From Laguncularia racemosa (taxonomy: Eukaryota; Streptophyta; Magnoliopsida; Myrtales; Combretaceae): a DNA stretch of 64,000 bases. Positions 21,681 to 33,860 of this stretch are shown here, one piece after another. Position numbers and translations under genes: made by a program. Below the pieces are notes generated by a model. It was not told the DNA's origin, did no database searches, and saw only the letters and a program-made list of their open reading frames with translations. Numbering within the stretch: the stretch's first letter is position 1; each line of letters begins with the position of its first letter. The stretch is taken from the NCBI GenBank assembly GCA_037954665.1, contig JBBMOL010000178.1, positions 768,451 to 832,450 on the forward strand, given 5' to 3'.

Positions 21681-24432
21681 CGAAGTAGAAGAGGGAAAAG
21701 AATTGGGGAAAAAAGGATTGGGAAATGAAGAAAAAGAAATGGAAGATAGAAGATGTCTAGGAAGAAAAAAAACCTGGAGAATTAGAAGGAAAGATTTGAA
21801 ATATATACATACATAAATGTGGGCTAGAGAAGAGTGAAAAGAAATGAGAAAGTGGAGAAGTCCGAGGGGTGAAGGGAGTCTAGCGAGGAAGCAAGGGGGA
21901 AAGTTACGGATAGGGGAGCCAAGAGGAAGAAGAGAATAAGGAGAAAGGGAGAAAAAAAGTTGAAAGATGGAGAAAGCGAGAATTGAAGACAAAAAAGGGT
22001 GAGAAAAACAAAAGAAGAGCCAAAAGATGAAGTTAAGAGGGTATTGATCTTGTGTATGTGTAGGTGAAACTTATGTGTACATGTGTGTATGATGTTATTA
22101 CAATAGAGGGCATGTGTGTGTGTAAAGGATGGTTGGTGTGTGTGTAGTGATGGAAGTGTGAGTGGGGATGGAGACCAGTAGAGAGGATGAGAAGCCCTGT
22201 TGGTGGAGATGTCAACAAAGGAGAGAAGAAGGAAGGTGATACAAAACCTTTAGCAATTGCTAACCCTATGGTCTGTCCTACAAGTAGTTCGTTGGAAGAT
22301 ATTAGAGACAAATTAATAAACGAAAGATTCAAAGTTGCTTCATGTAAAGGAGAGGCGAATTTAGAAGTTCCAAAAAGGAGAATAATAAGGGAAAAGAGAG
22401 AAGAAGGAATGGAACAATGAAGCTGAGGAGGAAAAGGGAATTTTATGAAGGAAGCAAGTGTGTATGTATGTAAGATTAAATGGAAAAGAAGGAATGTTAT
22501 CGATATAGAAACGGCGACTCAAGTAGCTCGACCAAGTGATTGAGTTATAAAAGGAAGTCTTGGAAATGTATGTGTACCGTCAATGAAATGATTGTGTGTA
22601 TGAGTGTATGTAGAAAGGATATGTAATTATAAGATTATGAAATACTAATGCAAAATGAAGAAATTAAACTAAAATACTAAATTAGGTATAAGTAAAATAT
22701 AAACGAACCTTACTTAATATCTTTAACTAAATTAAGGTTCGGCTTAGATTCTAGACATTTACCCTATTTCATTTTATCTTATCATTAGATAAAAGGATTA
22801 CATGTTGGAACCACTCAACAATAGTTAGGACTAAGATGACCATAAACAAGTGAGTGGGAAACTCCATGACATGCTACAATGTTGTAATTGATTTTGATAT
22901 ATTACGTTTGATCTTGGTATGTTATATATGTGTTATCTCTTGCTTAAATCGCGATGAGAAATGCTTAATTTCTTCTTGTTGTAATAAATGTGAATATGAG
23001 ATGCAGCTATTTTGTTTGTAAGTAGGACTCTATAACGTATTGTATTGTACATTTATTTTGATTTATGTGTTTTGTATTGAATTTATTGCCATATGAATAT
23101 ATATGTATATGTATATGTATATATATATGTATATGTATACGTGGGGAGTATGTGCATTTGTATATTGAAGGTGTGGATGTGTGTATGAGTAAGTACATGT
23201 ATATATAGGTGTTGACATATGTGTGTTGATGAGTGTATGTGTTGATGGAAAGGAGTATGTGTTGGAATATATGAAGATATGAGTGTTGGATTCGTATATG
23301 AGATGAGTGTATAAGCAAATGGGAAAAGGTTTAAGGATGGGAAACGTAATTGGTTTGATTGCGAAATTTGAATTGATGGTTGATGCTTGTTTGTGGAATG
23401 GTATCTTGAATTTTCAATAGATTGTTTTATTTTCTCTTATGTGGATTGGCTTGTTGTTGTATACTGATTAATAGCCCTAAATTGAGTAATTAAAGGATGG
23501 AACTTAATTTAAACGGGACATGCATTTCACGAGACATTGCATAAAGTTTGAAGGCCATCATTGCTACAGGGCTTCCAGAAGTAATCATGGTATTATTGAA
23601 CTACCATGTGTGAACTAAGGGATTGTCAGCGTCTTGCGGTTCCGAGTCCAATATGTTCCTCGAGGGTGTTGCTCTATGCATGGTCACGAGAGCGCTCAAT
23701 GCATAGACACTTGAACATCATATATTAAAGTAAAGATATTATAAATATCAAAGAGATAAGATAATTAAACCGAGTAATGAGACCTGATACTGATAGTGGC
23801 TTCGGAATCCCCAACCTAAGCTTAAGGGGGGCGTAAACCCTAGACTTCACGTCGGTTACCGAAAGACTACGTAAGATGTTGCATTCATATAGTTGTTCAT
23901 GCATAGCATATGATTGATAACTTGATTTGAAATTGCCTGTACGTGTGTAGCATTGAGAGTATTGCACTCCCATTCACTGAGTCGTAGAGTGCTCACCCCT
24001 CTGCAGGTTACTTTGCAAGTAAATATCATAAAAGCTTAGGATGGGATAAGATGTGAAGTATCGAGAGTTTTTTTTTTTTTTTTAGAAGCCCAAAATGATA
24101 AAGTAAGAAATTGATTGATAGGCTTTCTAGATAAAATGTTATTTTAGGGCCCTGATGTAAGGTTTGAATTTGTAAAACCTAAGGTTTTATTTCATTTTAC
24201 TAGTTGGTAAGGGATACCGACTTTCTGCGATCTAAGTTGACCGTAGGACATGGAATCTATAGTTATATTTTATTATATAATTATATGTAATATGATTAGT
24301 CATAAATGTAATTAACTATTTAGAGTCTTACGATCTCTGACTCGTAAGATGGTTATCATATAACGGGTGCACACATGCCATGGTAGCTTTTAGTAAGAAC
24401 TTCTAGGCCCCAGGTTGGGACATGATAGTGAT

Positions 24433-25257
24433 CCATGCATTTCTATCCAATGTTCCTCTTAAGTTTTTAGTAATCTTTGAGTAAAAAAAATCTATACACA
24501 TTAATAGATAAACAATCATTTAAAGAAACAACTTCAAATAATCAATAAAATTCTATAAACAATGTCATAAACATTGCATTAAGTAAACTTGGAGCCACTA
24601 AGATTTCATTCATGGGTTTTATCCTCTTCCCCATGCACCTTTATCTAACTTTATGCTCAAGCTCTCTCTAACATCAATCACTAAAAATCTAACCTTTCAT
24701 TTTTATTTCCCATAAAAGATCACAAAAAAAAAAAAAATCAAAACCCTCTCTTTCTCTCCTTCGTGAATCCAGCATAACCCCTTCCCTAATCCCTTCCATT
24801 ATCTTATTTTTCCATCACTTTCAGTTAAAGACCCTAAAGAAAATCAAACTCTTGGCCTTTTCTTCCTTTTCATGCCACCAATGAGGAGAAAAAAGTGGAT
24901 TTTAGCATTTTAAATATCTCAATTTAAGTTTAAAACTTCCAATCAACACTTCCACATTACTAGATCTTCTATTTAGGTTTGTCAATAGTTTCTTTTGAAA
25001 TTTGCAACTTGTAGATCCACTTATTTTTCGAAAAAAATCCTTCTTCAAAAGAGGAAAGTTCACTCTAAACCCACATGCGAATATATTTCCTACTGGATCT
25101 ATAAGAAAATCTTAGTGCATGTGTGATTATCTAGCTTCTTATTCATCATATACTTAGTAGATGTTAGAAAACTTGTTCGATTCCTAAACTCCATAAGCTT
25201 TTTGTGGTTGCCCATTCCTTTCCCTACCATTCATGCTTCTAATAAGACTTTAGGACA
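24433..25257. other. No gene seen between two solo LTRs
   Basis: Pyrimidine-rich, AT-rich sequence with no recognisable coding pattern. Confidence 0.55.
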
Positions 25258-26772
25258 CTTACTGTTGGTCCCAATTAGATTAATCAAGAGGGGGTGAATT
25301 GATTAATTACTTAAAATTTCAATTTTTGCAAATTATCCAAAGTCTCTTGTCTAACGAAATGACGTGAGCAACAAAAATGAAAAATAATAATGTGCAATAA
25401 ATAAAATGAGTAGAGAAGAATAAAATGATCAGAGATTTATAGAGGTTCCGCCTCGAGCGTCAATCCTTTCTTCCAGCTCTACGCTGGGATCCCGGTTATC
25501 TTTACCGGTTGTGTTTCACTATATCAATAAAATTGAGAGTATACAAAATAAGCCTCTTCAAGGCGAAGTCTCACTGCTGAGTCTCTTTAGCTACTTCACT
25601 AAGCTAATCACTCAAACTACAGTGATGAAACAACTCTCAATTCCTCATACAAGAAAGGAATCACAATAACAATGAGGAATATCAAATTTCCTCTACAAAT
25701 CGGATCACAATTGTAAGAATATTTTTGTGCCTGAAGATATATGAGCTTTGAACTTTTCGTGTGCTTGATTCTAAAGAAAATGTTATCTATTTTCTTCAGC
25801 TGAACATCCCTTTTTATGTAGAAGACATAACAATTGCTTTGCTGGAGAATATCTTGTAACGTTCATGGAGTTCCACGTGATAAGCTTGGATTTATTTTTG
25901 AAATTTTGTATTTCAAAAATAAGTTGAACTTGTTGGAGAAAAATCTGCATTCTCGTGATATTTTGATGAGGATAAGCTTGGATAAGTTAGTTTGACCGAG
26001 ATCTTCTTTGGAGATATTCTTTTGATCAAGTTTGTTGAAAATATCACTCACATTATGGAACCTTATCTTGATATCCCATATGTTGTGGAACCATATCTTC
26101 ATGTAACAACCATATTTCTAATTCAAATATATCATTATCTTTGTAACTGCTGGATCTCCTAAAATATAGCACAAATATCTAGATTTAAATCTTGATAAAA
26201 CCTATAAATCTTATACGATCTCACTTTATCATGAATAAAATAAAATCTTTGAATAAAATCTTGTAAAAACTTTATGTAAATTAAAAATCCCATGATATAA
26301 AATCCAACTTTAGTAAAACACATCAAGTATATTACCTAAATATACTTGACACGTGGAGCTAGGCCTTGAAATTTATTAAAAACCATCGATGCAAAAATTC
26401 GTGACAGGCATGGAAGGTTCTGAAAGAGTTTCTGAATAAAACTTGTCAACTATCCTCCTGTTGTAAAGGTTCTGAAAAAGCTTCTGAACAAAATCTATCT
26501 ACCATCCCTCTTTTACAAAGGTTCTGAAAGAGCTTCTAATAGGTTAACATGAGAACTACGGATACATTACACAACTTCTGAAATACCTTCTGACAGAACA
26601 AAAACAGTCTGTATAACACCATTGAAGGTTCTGAACAAGCTTCTGTCTCTTTGTCCAATTTAGAAAAATTCACTTACTATCTTCTGAAATAACTTCTGAC
26701 AACTCAAACATACGTTACACATTATTCCTCTTTTGTTAACATCAAAACCAAATTAGAGAACTTAACACTTAC
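25258..26772 (-). repeat. Ty1/copia-type solo LTR (1505 bp) with CTTAC target duplication
   Basis: The LTR spans 25263-26767. On the minus strand it starts TGTTAAGTTCTCTAATTTGG and ends TTCACCCCCTCTTGATTAAT...ACCAACA, an end I recall from plant copia LTRs of the Tork/SIRE kind. CTTAC flanks it at 25258-25262 and 26768-26772. No PBS or coding sequence remains. The promoter-proximal part (26418-26700) holds a periodic repeat array. A weak TATA-like CATAAAAAGGG lies near 25806-25818 on the minus strand. Confidence 0.82.
26418..26702 (-). repeat. Six-unit, 53-bp periodic U3 array of paired TTCTGA boxes
   Basis: On the plus strand TTCTGAA starts at 26418, 26470, 26522, 26576, 26629 and 26682 (steps 52, 52, 54, 53, 53), and each is followed 13-15 bases later by a second TTCT(G) box. 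On the transcript strand the boxes read TTCAGAA. The array lies 65-350 bases inside the LTR start, where U3 enhancers of plant copia elements sit. Confidence 0.85.
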
Positions 26773-29018
26773 ATATTGATAATTTTTTAGATAATAATCA
26801 TTTCTAGCACCTAAACCATATTGCATTTTGATTTATGCAATTTTAGACCTTTGAAATGTTGAAAACCTTAACTAATGGAAACTTACCAGCTTTATAATTG
26901 CCATTATTTTGTATATATACTAATAATGAATAAGGAGAAATGAGGTTTAGGACATGATTTTAAATCTTATATGCCTACGTTATAACCATGTAAAGTTATG
27001 ATACAAATTGTATGAATTTGTCACATTAGATTTGTAAAATTTAGTGTATGTTAAACCTAAGTGTAGCACCCTAGCGAAGCTTGTTTAAATTTGATATTAA
27101 TTCATAAATTACATAATTTAATGAAAGGATAATAGGATTATAATGAGAAATTGGCCCTAAATGAACTAAAGACATCATTATATGCTTATATTGCTATTAG
27201 TTATATTAAATTACAAATCGACAAGCTCTCAGAATGATTAGTATATAAAGCATAACTTAAACCTTAACTTGTATAAGAAAGAGATTTCAAGTGACTAATA
27301 TGCCCCTATAAAATGGAAGAGTCGACCTTAATTGGTAGCAAAGAGAGATTAAAGGCAATCATGTGGTAGTATAATATGGGAGTTAATAGTGATGTTGAAC
27401 CCTATCAACCAAAATCTCAAAAATTATTGTAACCACCATAGAAGTCAAAATGACAAGACTCCATTGGTCAAAATTTTCTAACATATCATAGTTTATCTCC
27501 ATAAATTTTCACCCAAAAATATAACTAAGAAGGCCTTTAACTAACTTAAAAAAGATGATACCCCTATTCTACCGACTCATCATTTTTCATGTAAACCAAT
27601 TTTGTTTTAGCTACCATTTTCTCATATGTCCTCTAAATTTTGTGAAAGAAAATTTCAAAGTTTCCTAAGACCCTAAAATTATGGTTCCAATTGATTGGAG
27701 AGAAAATATATCTCATTTTAGTGAATTTTAAGTGCAAAACTTCAATTTTATTTACAAAATAGGGCATTTAAGTATCCCTAGGTAAGTCCAAGTAAATAGA
27801 ACACTTCCATAGTCTTTTGGAAAAAACTAATATCTTGTTTACTCATGTTAGGTTATAAGCTGGTGTACAAAGTTTATCTTGTAATTTTTCTTGCCAAAAA
27901 ACTACCCCAATTATTGGATGAAAGAAATTATAAAACATAGGCAATCTAGTTTCATGACTTGTGTGCTAAAATTATTTTGTACCATCTCAATCCTTAACCA
28001 CTTAAAAATAGAGTATAGGCCATATAAAAAGAAAACAGACACATAAACCTTTAAAACACCTACTCACATGCATAATTCCAACTGGAATTGACCAAGATAT
28101 GGATAGTTTAAGTCAAGATGACAAAACTAAAAACTATAGGACTACCTAGTTTTGAGCAAAGTGTTCCTTTTGCCATTTACCCTTTAGCTTGAATCATCTC
28201 CTAAGCCAAACCTAAAACTTTCTTATTACCTTGCACACTAATACTTTGATGCCCCTAGAACCATAGAAGTCAAACCTTTAATTAATATTGAGCCCTTATA
28301 ATACCTAGTAGCTAAAATAAACCTACACTTGTTAAACTCAATAGGCAATGCTTTAAAGATAAGTTTAAATATGACATTAACAAATAAATGTGTGATTTGG
28401 AAGAATAATAACACCATAAAACTAAGTATAAAAGTTGATACACATATATATGACACAAAATGCAACTCTAAAAGAATAACCACTAGCTAAGTAAGGTATG
28501 TGTAAAACATATCTTAAATCTAATTTCACCCAAAGTAAATATAAAGATCAAGTTATGAGGCTAATAATAGCTAGACAACTTAAGTATTAATAAAGACTAA
28601 TAGGAATCATACGATATAGGTTATACCTAGGATAGAATACCTTCTTATTAGTAGATATAATTCATGTCATTAAATGTGTTATAATCTTAGGAATAGGGAG
28701 GTTGTAGTCAAAGGTGTGTGGTGCAATTAAAAGTTATAAAGAAAGGATGATGCAATCTTCACCATATATGCGAATGATTGAATGTTTGAGTTGTGCCCAT
28801 GTCAAATTCGCCATCAAACTTAAGTACTAAGGGCATGATAATAGAGGCAATAAATCCTTGATTCACCATCAAAATAAACTTGATGAGTTTTAAAGTCCAA
28901 AACCTAGGGCTATTAAAAGAATTTATCTTCCAACCCTTGAATCTCAAAGGGCGTAAATCCGAATCCTACGTGATAGCTGGTTGATTAAGTGTGCTGTTAC
29001 ATTTGCATATGGTTATGT
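26773..29018. other. No gene seen; AT-rich spacer
   Basis: No convincing coding sequence. A TGTAGCACCCTAGCG word at 27064 resembles a chromovirus LTR start, but I found no matching end or target duplication. Confidence 0.5.
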
Positions 29019-30470
29019 ACATCTGTTGAGTCTAATTTTTGCATTCCCATTCCTAATCTGATCTAGACTAGACCCTATGCTCATCTAATGTAGATCCTCG
29101 ACTTGAGTTAGGAATTTCGTTTGATTTTTGGAGTCGCCACCCAACTGTTGTTGGGAAATATTGAATTAAGACTAAAGGAGCGGGTTAGTCTTAATTTGGA
29201 CCACTAGTCGTCGTTATTTCCCCTTCTAGTTTTTGAAAAGAGGAAAAGGGAAAACCAGAGTTTCTAAGTCCGGAGGCTAACCTATTAAAACCTTACGGTT
29301 ACCACCTAATCTCCTAAAATTGTTCCTACTTAGAAATGTGTTTTAATGTGTTTTTGTTACTTTTTATTAGGTTTTTGAATTATCTCAAGAAAATGATTTT
29401 TTTATTTCGTTTTATGGGTTGACCCAAATGGGTGCCTACGTACCTACTATCCAGAATCAAATAAGCCGTAGTTTGCTTTTTTTCTGAAAAAGATTTAGTG
29501 GGTTTGTAGATTTTAGTTTTGAAACCTCTTTCGATTTATGTTTTTACCATTTTTGGGAGTTTTTTTCTAAAAAATCTAAGCCTAAGCTTTAATATGATTT
29601 TTGAAAATGATTTTTAGGGAAAAACATCAATTTTGGATTTATTTGAAGAAAATGATTTTTGCTAAGTGCTAAAACTCATTTTTATGATTCTTTTGAATTT
29701 TTTATTATTTTTTATGATTTTTTTTATTCTTTTACAATTTTTTATAATTTTTCTAAGTTTTTATGATTTTCGTAGTTTTTTTATCATTTTTATTATTTTT
29801 TTGTGATTTTTATTAAATTTTGCATAATTTTTGTGAATTTTTGTTAAGAATTTTATGCTAAGCTATTATCTATCCTATTTTGAAATCTAAAGTTTTATTA
29901 TTATTTTCCTAATATTTTTATTGTTTTTCCACATTTTTATTATCATTTATTATTTTTATTTATTTATTTATTTATTTATTTATTATTATTATTTTTTCTA
30001 CATTATTAAATCTTAAAAACCTAATTTCTACATCTTCCTACTTATGGAAATAAAACATAAAGCATAAATAAATAACTAAATAAATAACCAACAAATAAAA
30101 AAATCAAATAAATATAAGTAAAATAAATAAAAAAAATCGAAAAAATAAATAAATAATCCAAAAAATTCGACTTACCTGGATCCGGGTCGGTGCGCGGGTC
30201 GGGTCGGGTCGGATTGGTCGGACATGACGGCAGAGAGGGCTCGTTCACGGCGTTCTGGCGGTCTTTTGCAATGGGTGAGGTGTCGAATCCTAGCTTCTTG
30301 AGGGTGTTGAATCCAATGGTGGTGGTGGTTTGCTCCCAGATCGTCTCCTGGTGGTTGTTCAACTCCGGTCGGTGATCGCGATTTTGATTCCCCTCCGGTG
30401 CTCTCCGATTTGCTCTCTTTTCTCACTTTCTCTCAATTCTGATCCGTGTTTTGGCTTCCCCCACTCCTCC

Positions 30471-30480
30471 TCTATTTATA
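30471..30480 (-). promoter_or_regulatory. TATA box in the 3' LTR (counterparts at 42901-42911 and 8151-8160)
   Basis: TATAAATAGA on the minus strand, in the same place in all three LTRs of the family, with a GA-rich stretch downstream that fits the start of R. Confidence 0.7.
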
Positions 30481-30752
30481 GGTGTTCGAAATCAAGCTGG
30501 ATAAGCTCAGATTTCCTCCGATCGAAGCTAATCGGATTTTCGATTAAAAAAACAACTCCGATTTGTGTAAATCCATCGATTTGTTGCGATTTGATTCCAA
30601 TTAGATGATGTTTATCTTATTTCTGTTGAAGATCTGTTGGATTTGTGCAAAAAATCGAATTGAAATGGCCGAAATTCGAATTTTTCCCCTCGCCGGCGAT
30701 CTCGAACCGAGGTTGAAGACGATCACACGCTCGCCGCGTGCGTTTCCTCCAG

Positions 30753-30773
30753 CCAATCGGATGCTACCACGTG
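30753..30773. promoter_or_regulatory. CCAAT word and CACGTG G-box in U3
   Basis: CCAAT at 30753-30757 and CACGTG at 30768-30773, continuing as ACGTGTC, an ABA-response-type core. The 5' LTR has the same pair at 43183-43187 and 43198-43203. It is about 290 bases upstream of TATA. Factor binding is inferred. Confidence 0.5.
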
Positions 30774-31151
30774 TCCTGGATAAGAAAAAAAACTCAAAAC
30801 GCGGAAACTGCCTTGCCCCACGATTCGAACCTGCGACCGAGCCCCCTGCGCGCGCCTTAGCCCGTGGTCCAGACTAGCTGGGCTAGCCCATTTTCCTGAT
30901 TTTTCTAATTTCGCAAATTGCATATATGCAATGCGATTTTTTTTATTTTTTTGTATTTTTTGAAATTTCAAAAATTATTTACTATTTATTATTGCCATTT
31001 CTGAAATCATTTTTCAAAATTGATGTGTTTTCCTATTTTTTTTTGAATATTTTTATTATTTATGCTAAATTAAAGAAAAATTGAAAAAAAATTGAAAAAA
31101 ATTAAGAATTGATTATTATTCATTCCTAGGGCAAAAATGGAGGTGTTTACA

Positions 31152-31165
31152 ACTGCCCCTCTTTG
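31152..31165 (-). promoter_or_regulatory. Polypurine tract of the Tat/Ogre-like element
   Basis: The minus strand reads CAAAGAGGGGCAGT directly before the 3' LTR's TGTAAAC, the usual place for the plus-strand primer. Confidence 0.7.
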
Positions 31166-31379
31166 TAGTAAAGTTTGAAAAACTTAACTACAAAGATAAG
31201 AAAGACGCCATTTTTGGCCTCTTAAATAGATAACGCCTTGGTTTGGCTGATTACTAGCATTTTTTTGGTAGGAAAATGCTCAAAGAGCTAATAATCCCAC
31301 GATTTAAGATGGTCATAACAATTTAGAGTAATGTTCCCTCCCCAAACAGTGCTTTATGGGTTGACTAATTGGCGATAGG

Positions 31380-32160
31380 AAACACCTCAAGCATTGTTTG
31401 GAAGAAATGATGATAGGAAGCGTCTTATCAGACTAGCAACCTTGGAAAGAAAATTTACTTAGGAAGCGCCCTTATGAGCTGGCTACCTGTCAACAGAAGC
31501 GTCTTGTTAGACTAGCAACTGTTTGGAAGAATATTTCCAAAAAGTGCCCCAAGAGCTGACTAATCGGGAGAATCTAGGAAAGTGCCCCTCATGGGCTGAC
31601 TAACCTTAAGATAGATTTTTAGGAAAGTGCCCATCTTAGGCTGACTAACCTATGGTAAAGTGTCTCAAAAGTGCCCTTATGAGCGACCTTGAGAATGGAT
31701 TTTTAGGAAAGTGCCCATCTTGGGCTGACTAACCTATGATAAAATTGATTGAACTGTCTCAAAAAGTGCCCTTATGAGCTGACCTTGAGAACATATTTTT
31801 TTTAGGAAAGTGCCCATCTTGGGCTGACTAACCTATGATAAAATTGATTGAACTGTCTCAAAAAGTGCCCTTGTGAGCTGACCTTGAGAACAGATTTTCA
31901 GGAAAGTGCCCATCTTGGGCTGACTAACCTAGGATAGAGTTGTCTCAAAAAGTGCCCTTATGAGCTGACCTTGAGAACAACTTTTTAGGGAAGTGCCCAT
32001 CTTGGGCTGACTGACCTAAGATAAAAATGATATCTCAAAAAGGTGACCCCTATGAGTTAACCTTAGAGAAGACCTAGGGAAGTGCCCTTTTTTGGGCTAA
32101 CTACCCTATTAAAAGGAATGTTTAGACAAGTGCCCAACTATGGGCTGACTCATCTTATGC
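31380..32160 (-). repeat. Tandem-repeat block in the retroelement 3' UTR
   Basis: Five to six units of 84-99 bp, with AGGAAAGTGCCCATCTTGGG starting at about 31621, 31705, 31804, 31900 and 31987, then degenerate near 32075. Each unit has two half-repeats sharing AGTGCCC and GCTGAC (the second reads AGTGCCCTTATGAGCTGAC), so a motif of about 45 bp was doubled and then amplified. It lies between integrase and the polypurine tract. More diverged half-units reach back to 31380. Confidence 0.9.
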
Positions 32161-32657
32161 TTCTGAATATGTTTTCTACGGATTGAGCTAAATGATGTGA
32201 TGCTTTTCATGATAGTTATTATTATTATTTATTTTAATATGCTTGCCAGTTTATCATGGGAATAGCCACCAAACAAATGAACCTTCGGGTTGGTTTGCTT
32301 CTGCTTCATTTCTTCTCATCTTGACACGGGGTTGAAAATTTTGATGTGCTCCCTTTCTTTGTGCACCTGGCTCTTTTGACGGTAATGTTATCCTACTCAT
32401 GCATTCAGTTCTAATGCTCAAAAGTAGATAGAATTATATCACAAACTATATTAAGATTCATTATCATTTTAGTGTTTATCTTTCATTGGTGAAGTGGTGG
32501 GTAATGTGTTTAGCAGTACTTGTGGTGATGGCAATTGATTTGGATTATCAACCATTCAGGAATATTAACTTTGCTTGTAAAAAGTAAAACTTGACTCAAC
32601 GAAATTTGTATCGAATGTTGGCTTTCATAAACATTGGCAAAATTTCAATTCCCTTGC
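32161..32657 (-). other. Retroelement 3' UTR between integrase stop and the tandem repeats
   Basis: Non-coding on both strands as far as I can see; part of the long 3' UTR of the Tat/Ogre-like element. Confidence 0.6.
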
Positions 32658-33860
32658 CTAAGGATAGTACATCTTTACAGCATCTGCGTTAATGGGGTCT
32701 CTCAATTCCGGACCATCCATCTGAGTTAATATCAAAGAACCTCCTGACAGAACCTTTTTCACTACATAAGGGCCTTCGTAGTTTGGGGTGAATTTTCCTC
32801 TGGAGTCTTGGGCATTTGGGAGAACCTTCTTTAGTACCAGATCCCCCTCTTTGAAGTATCGAGGTCTCATCTTCTTGTTAAATGCTCGGCCATTCTTTGT
32901 TGGTAACACTGACCATGACATAGTGCGGTAAGCCTTCTTTCATCAATCAGATACCAATAAATAAGCGGTGGCTCCCGTAGATGTTCTTATTGAAGTCCTA
33001 TAAGCCATGAGAGCAAATGGTAATGTTTCATGCCAATCTTTGTAAGTTGTTATCATTTTCTTGATGATCTTTCTAATATTCTTGTTGGTTGCTTCTACTG
33101 GCCTGTTCATTTGAGGTCGGTAGGGAGTTGAATTTCTGTGGTTTATGTGGAATTGTTGACATAAACCTGTCATCGATTTGTTGTTAAGATTGGCACCGTT
33201 GTCGGTGATGATGGACTCAGGAACTCTATATCGAGCTATTATGTCCCTTTTTAAGAAGCGGATTATTACCCCCTTTGTAACATTGGTATATGATGACGCT
33301 TCTACCCATTTGGTGAAGTAATCAATCACTACTAGTATGAATCTATGGCCGTTAGATGCTGTCGGAGTGATTGGGCCTATTATGTCGATTCCCCACATGG
33401 AGAAAGGCCATGGTGCTGATAACAAGTGTAGCTCATTGGGCGGAGCATTTATCCGGTTTGCATAGACTTGACACAGATGATAGTGCTTGACATATTTTAT
33501 GCAATCTGATTCCATGGTCAACCAATAATATCCTAACCTCATGATTTTTCGGGCCAAGATGTAGCCATTCATATGAGGTCCACATACTCCCTCATGTACT
33601 TCCTTCATCAGTTCGCATGCTTCATTTTTGTCCACACATCTCAACAAGGTGGTATCAGATGATCTCTTGTAAAGTATAGACCCACTTAATAGGAAATGGC
33701 CTGCTAACCTCCTGAGTGTTCTTTGGTCATTCTTGCTAGCCATTTCAGGGTATTTACTTTCCTGGAGAAAAGTCTTGATGTTGTGATACAAAGGCTTGTC
33801 ATCTTGTACTTTTTCAATGGTTAAACAGTAGGCGGGCCGACTTTCGATGTCTATTTTCAT
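32658..33860 (-). pseudogene. Integrase of the Tat/Ogre-like element, broken
   Basis: The integrase core keeps its three acidic residues: Asp in WGIDIIGP, Asp in IITDNGANL, Glu in RPVEATNKNI. The C-terminal part (MRPRYFKEGDLVLKKVLPN, YEGPYVVKKVLSGG) ends at a stop at 32658. An in-frame TGA at 32943 separates the core from the C-terminal part. In the N-terminal zinc region HMNGYILARK and VKHYHLCQ seem to have Tyr where the family has the second His and first Cys (from my memory of the consensus). Integrase inserts the cDNA copy into the chromosome; with these changes this one would not work. Confidence 0.9.

Larger units (their letters stand above)
20038..24432 (+). repeat. Solo LTR (4385 bp) of a chromovirus-type element with GTGAT target duplication
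   Basis: The LTR spans 20043-24427. It starts TGTAATGCCCCGAAAATTTT, a beginning I recall from large plant chromovirus (Tekay/Del-type) LTRs, and ends TTGGGACATGATA, a decayed form of the usual GGGACGTGACA end. GTGAT flanks both sides (20038-20042 and 24428-24432). No primer binding site, coding region or second LTR is present, so recombination has removed the interior. A TATA box lies at 20835-20844. Open frames inside it arise from low-complexity sequence and are not genes. Confidence 0.8.
29024..31151 (-). repeat. 3' LTR of the Tat/Ogre-like element (2128 bp)
   Basis: On the minus strand TGTAAACACC to GACTCAACA. It contains TATA at 30471-30480, CACGTG at 30768-30773, a CCAAT word at 30753, and an ATTT/ATT microsatellite at about 29950-29995 that differs in length from the 5' LTR. 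Frames within it (30042-30426, 30605-30971) are leader-like shadows shared by both LTRs. Confidence 0.93.

Noticed and set aside
21201..21992. 263-codon open frame rich in His and Thr on the minus strand
   Set aside because: It is a translation of the GT-rich tract inside a solo LTR; no start context, domain or conserved pattern.
26418..26702. Paired TTCTGAA boxes as heat-shock elements
   Set aside because: TTC and GAA are one base apart, not two; the canonical alternating spacing is not met.
27064..28990. Possible chromovirus LTR beginning TGTAGCACCCTAGCG
   Set aside because: No matching end, target duplication, TATA box or second copy found.
30042..30971. Frames of 60-106 codons in the LTRs (also 42431-43461)
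   Set aside because: They lie around the TATA box and R region of both LTRs and overlap on opposite strands; shared because the LTRs are duplicates, not because they code.
31621..32075. Regular repeats considered as a CRISPR array
   Set aside because: Units are contiguous, diverged and without unique spacers, in a plant retrotransposon 3' UTR.
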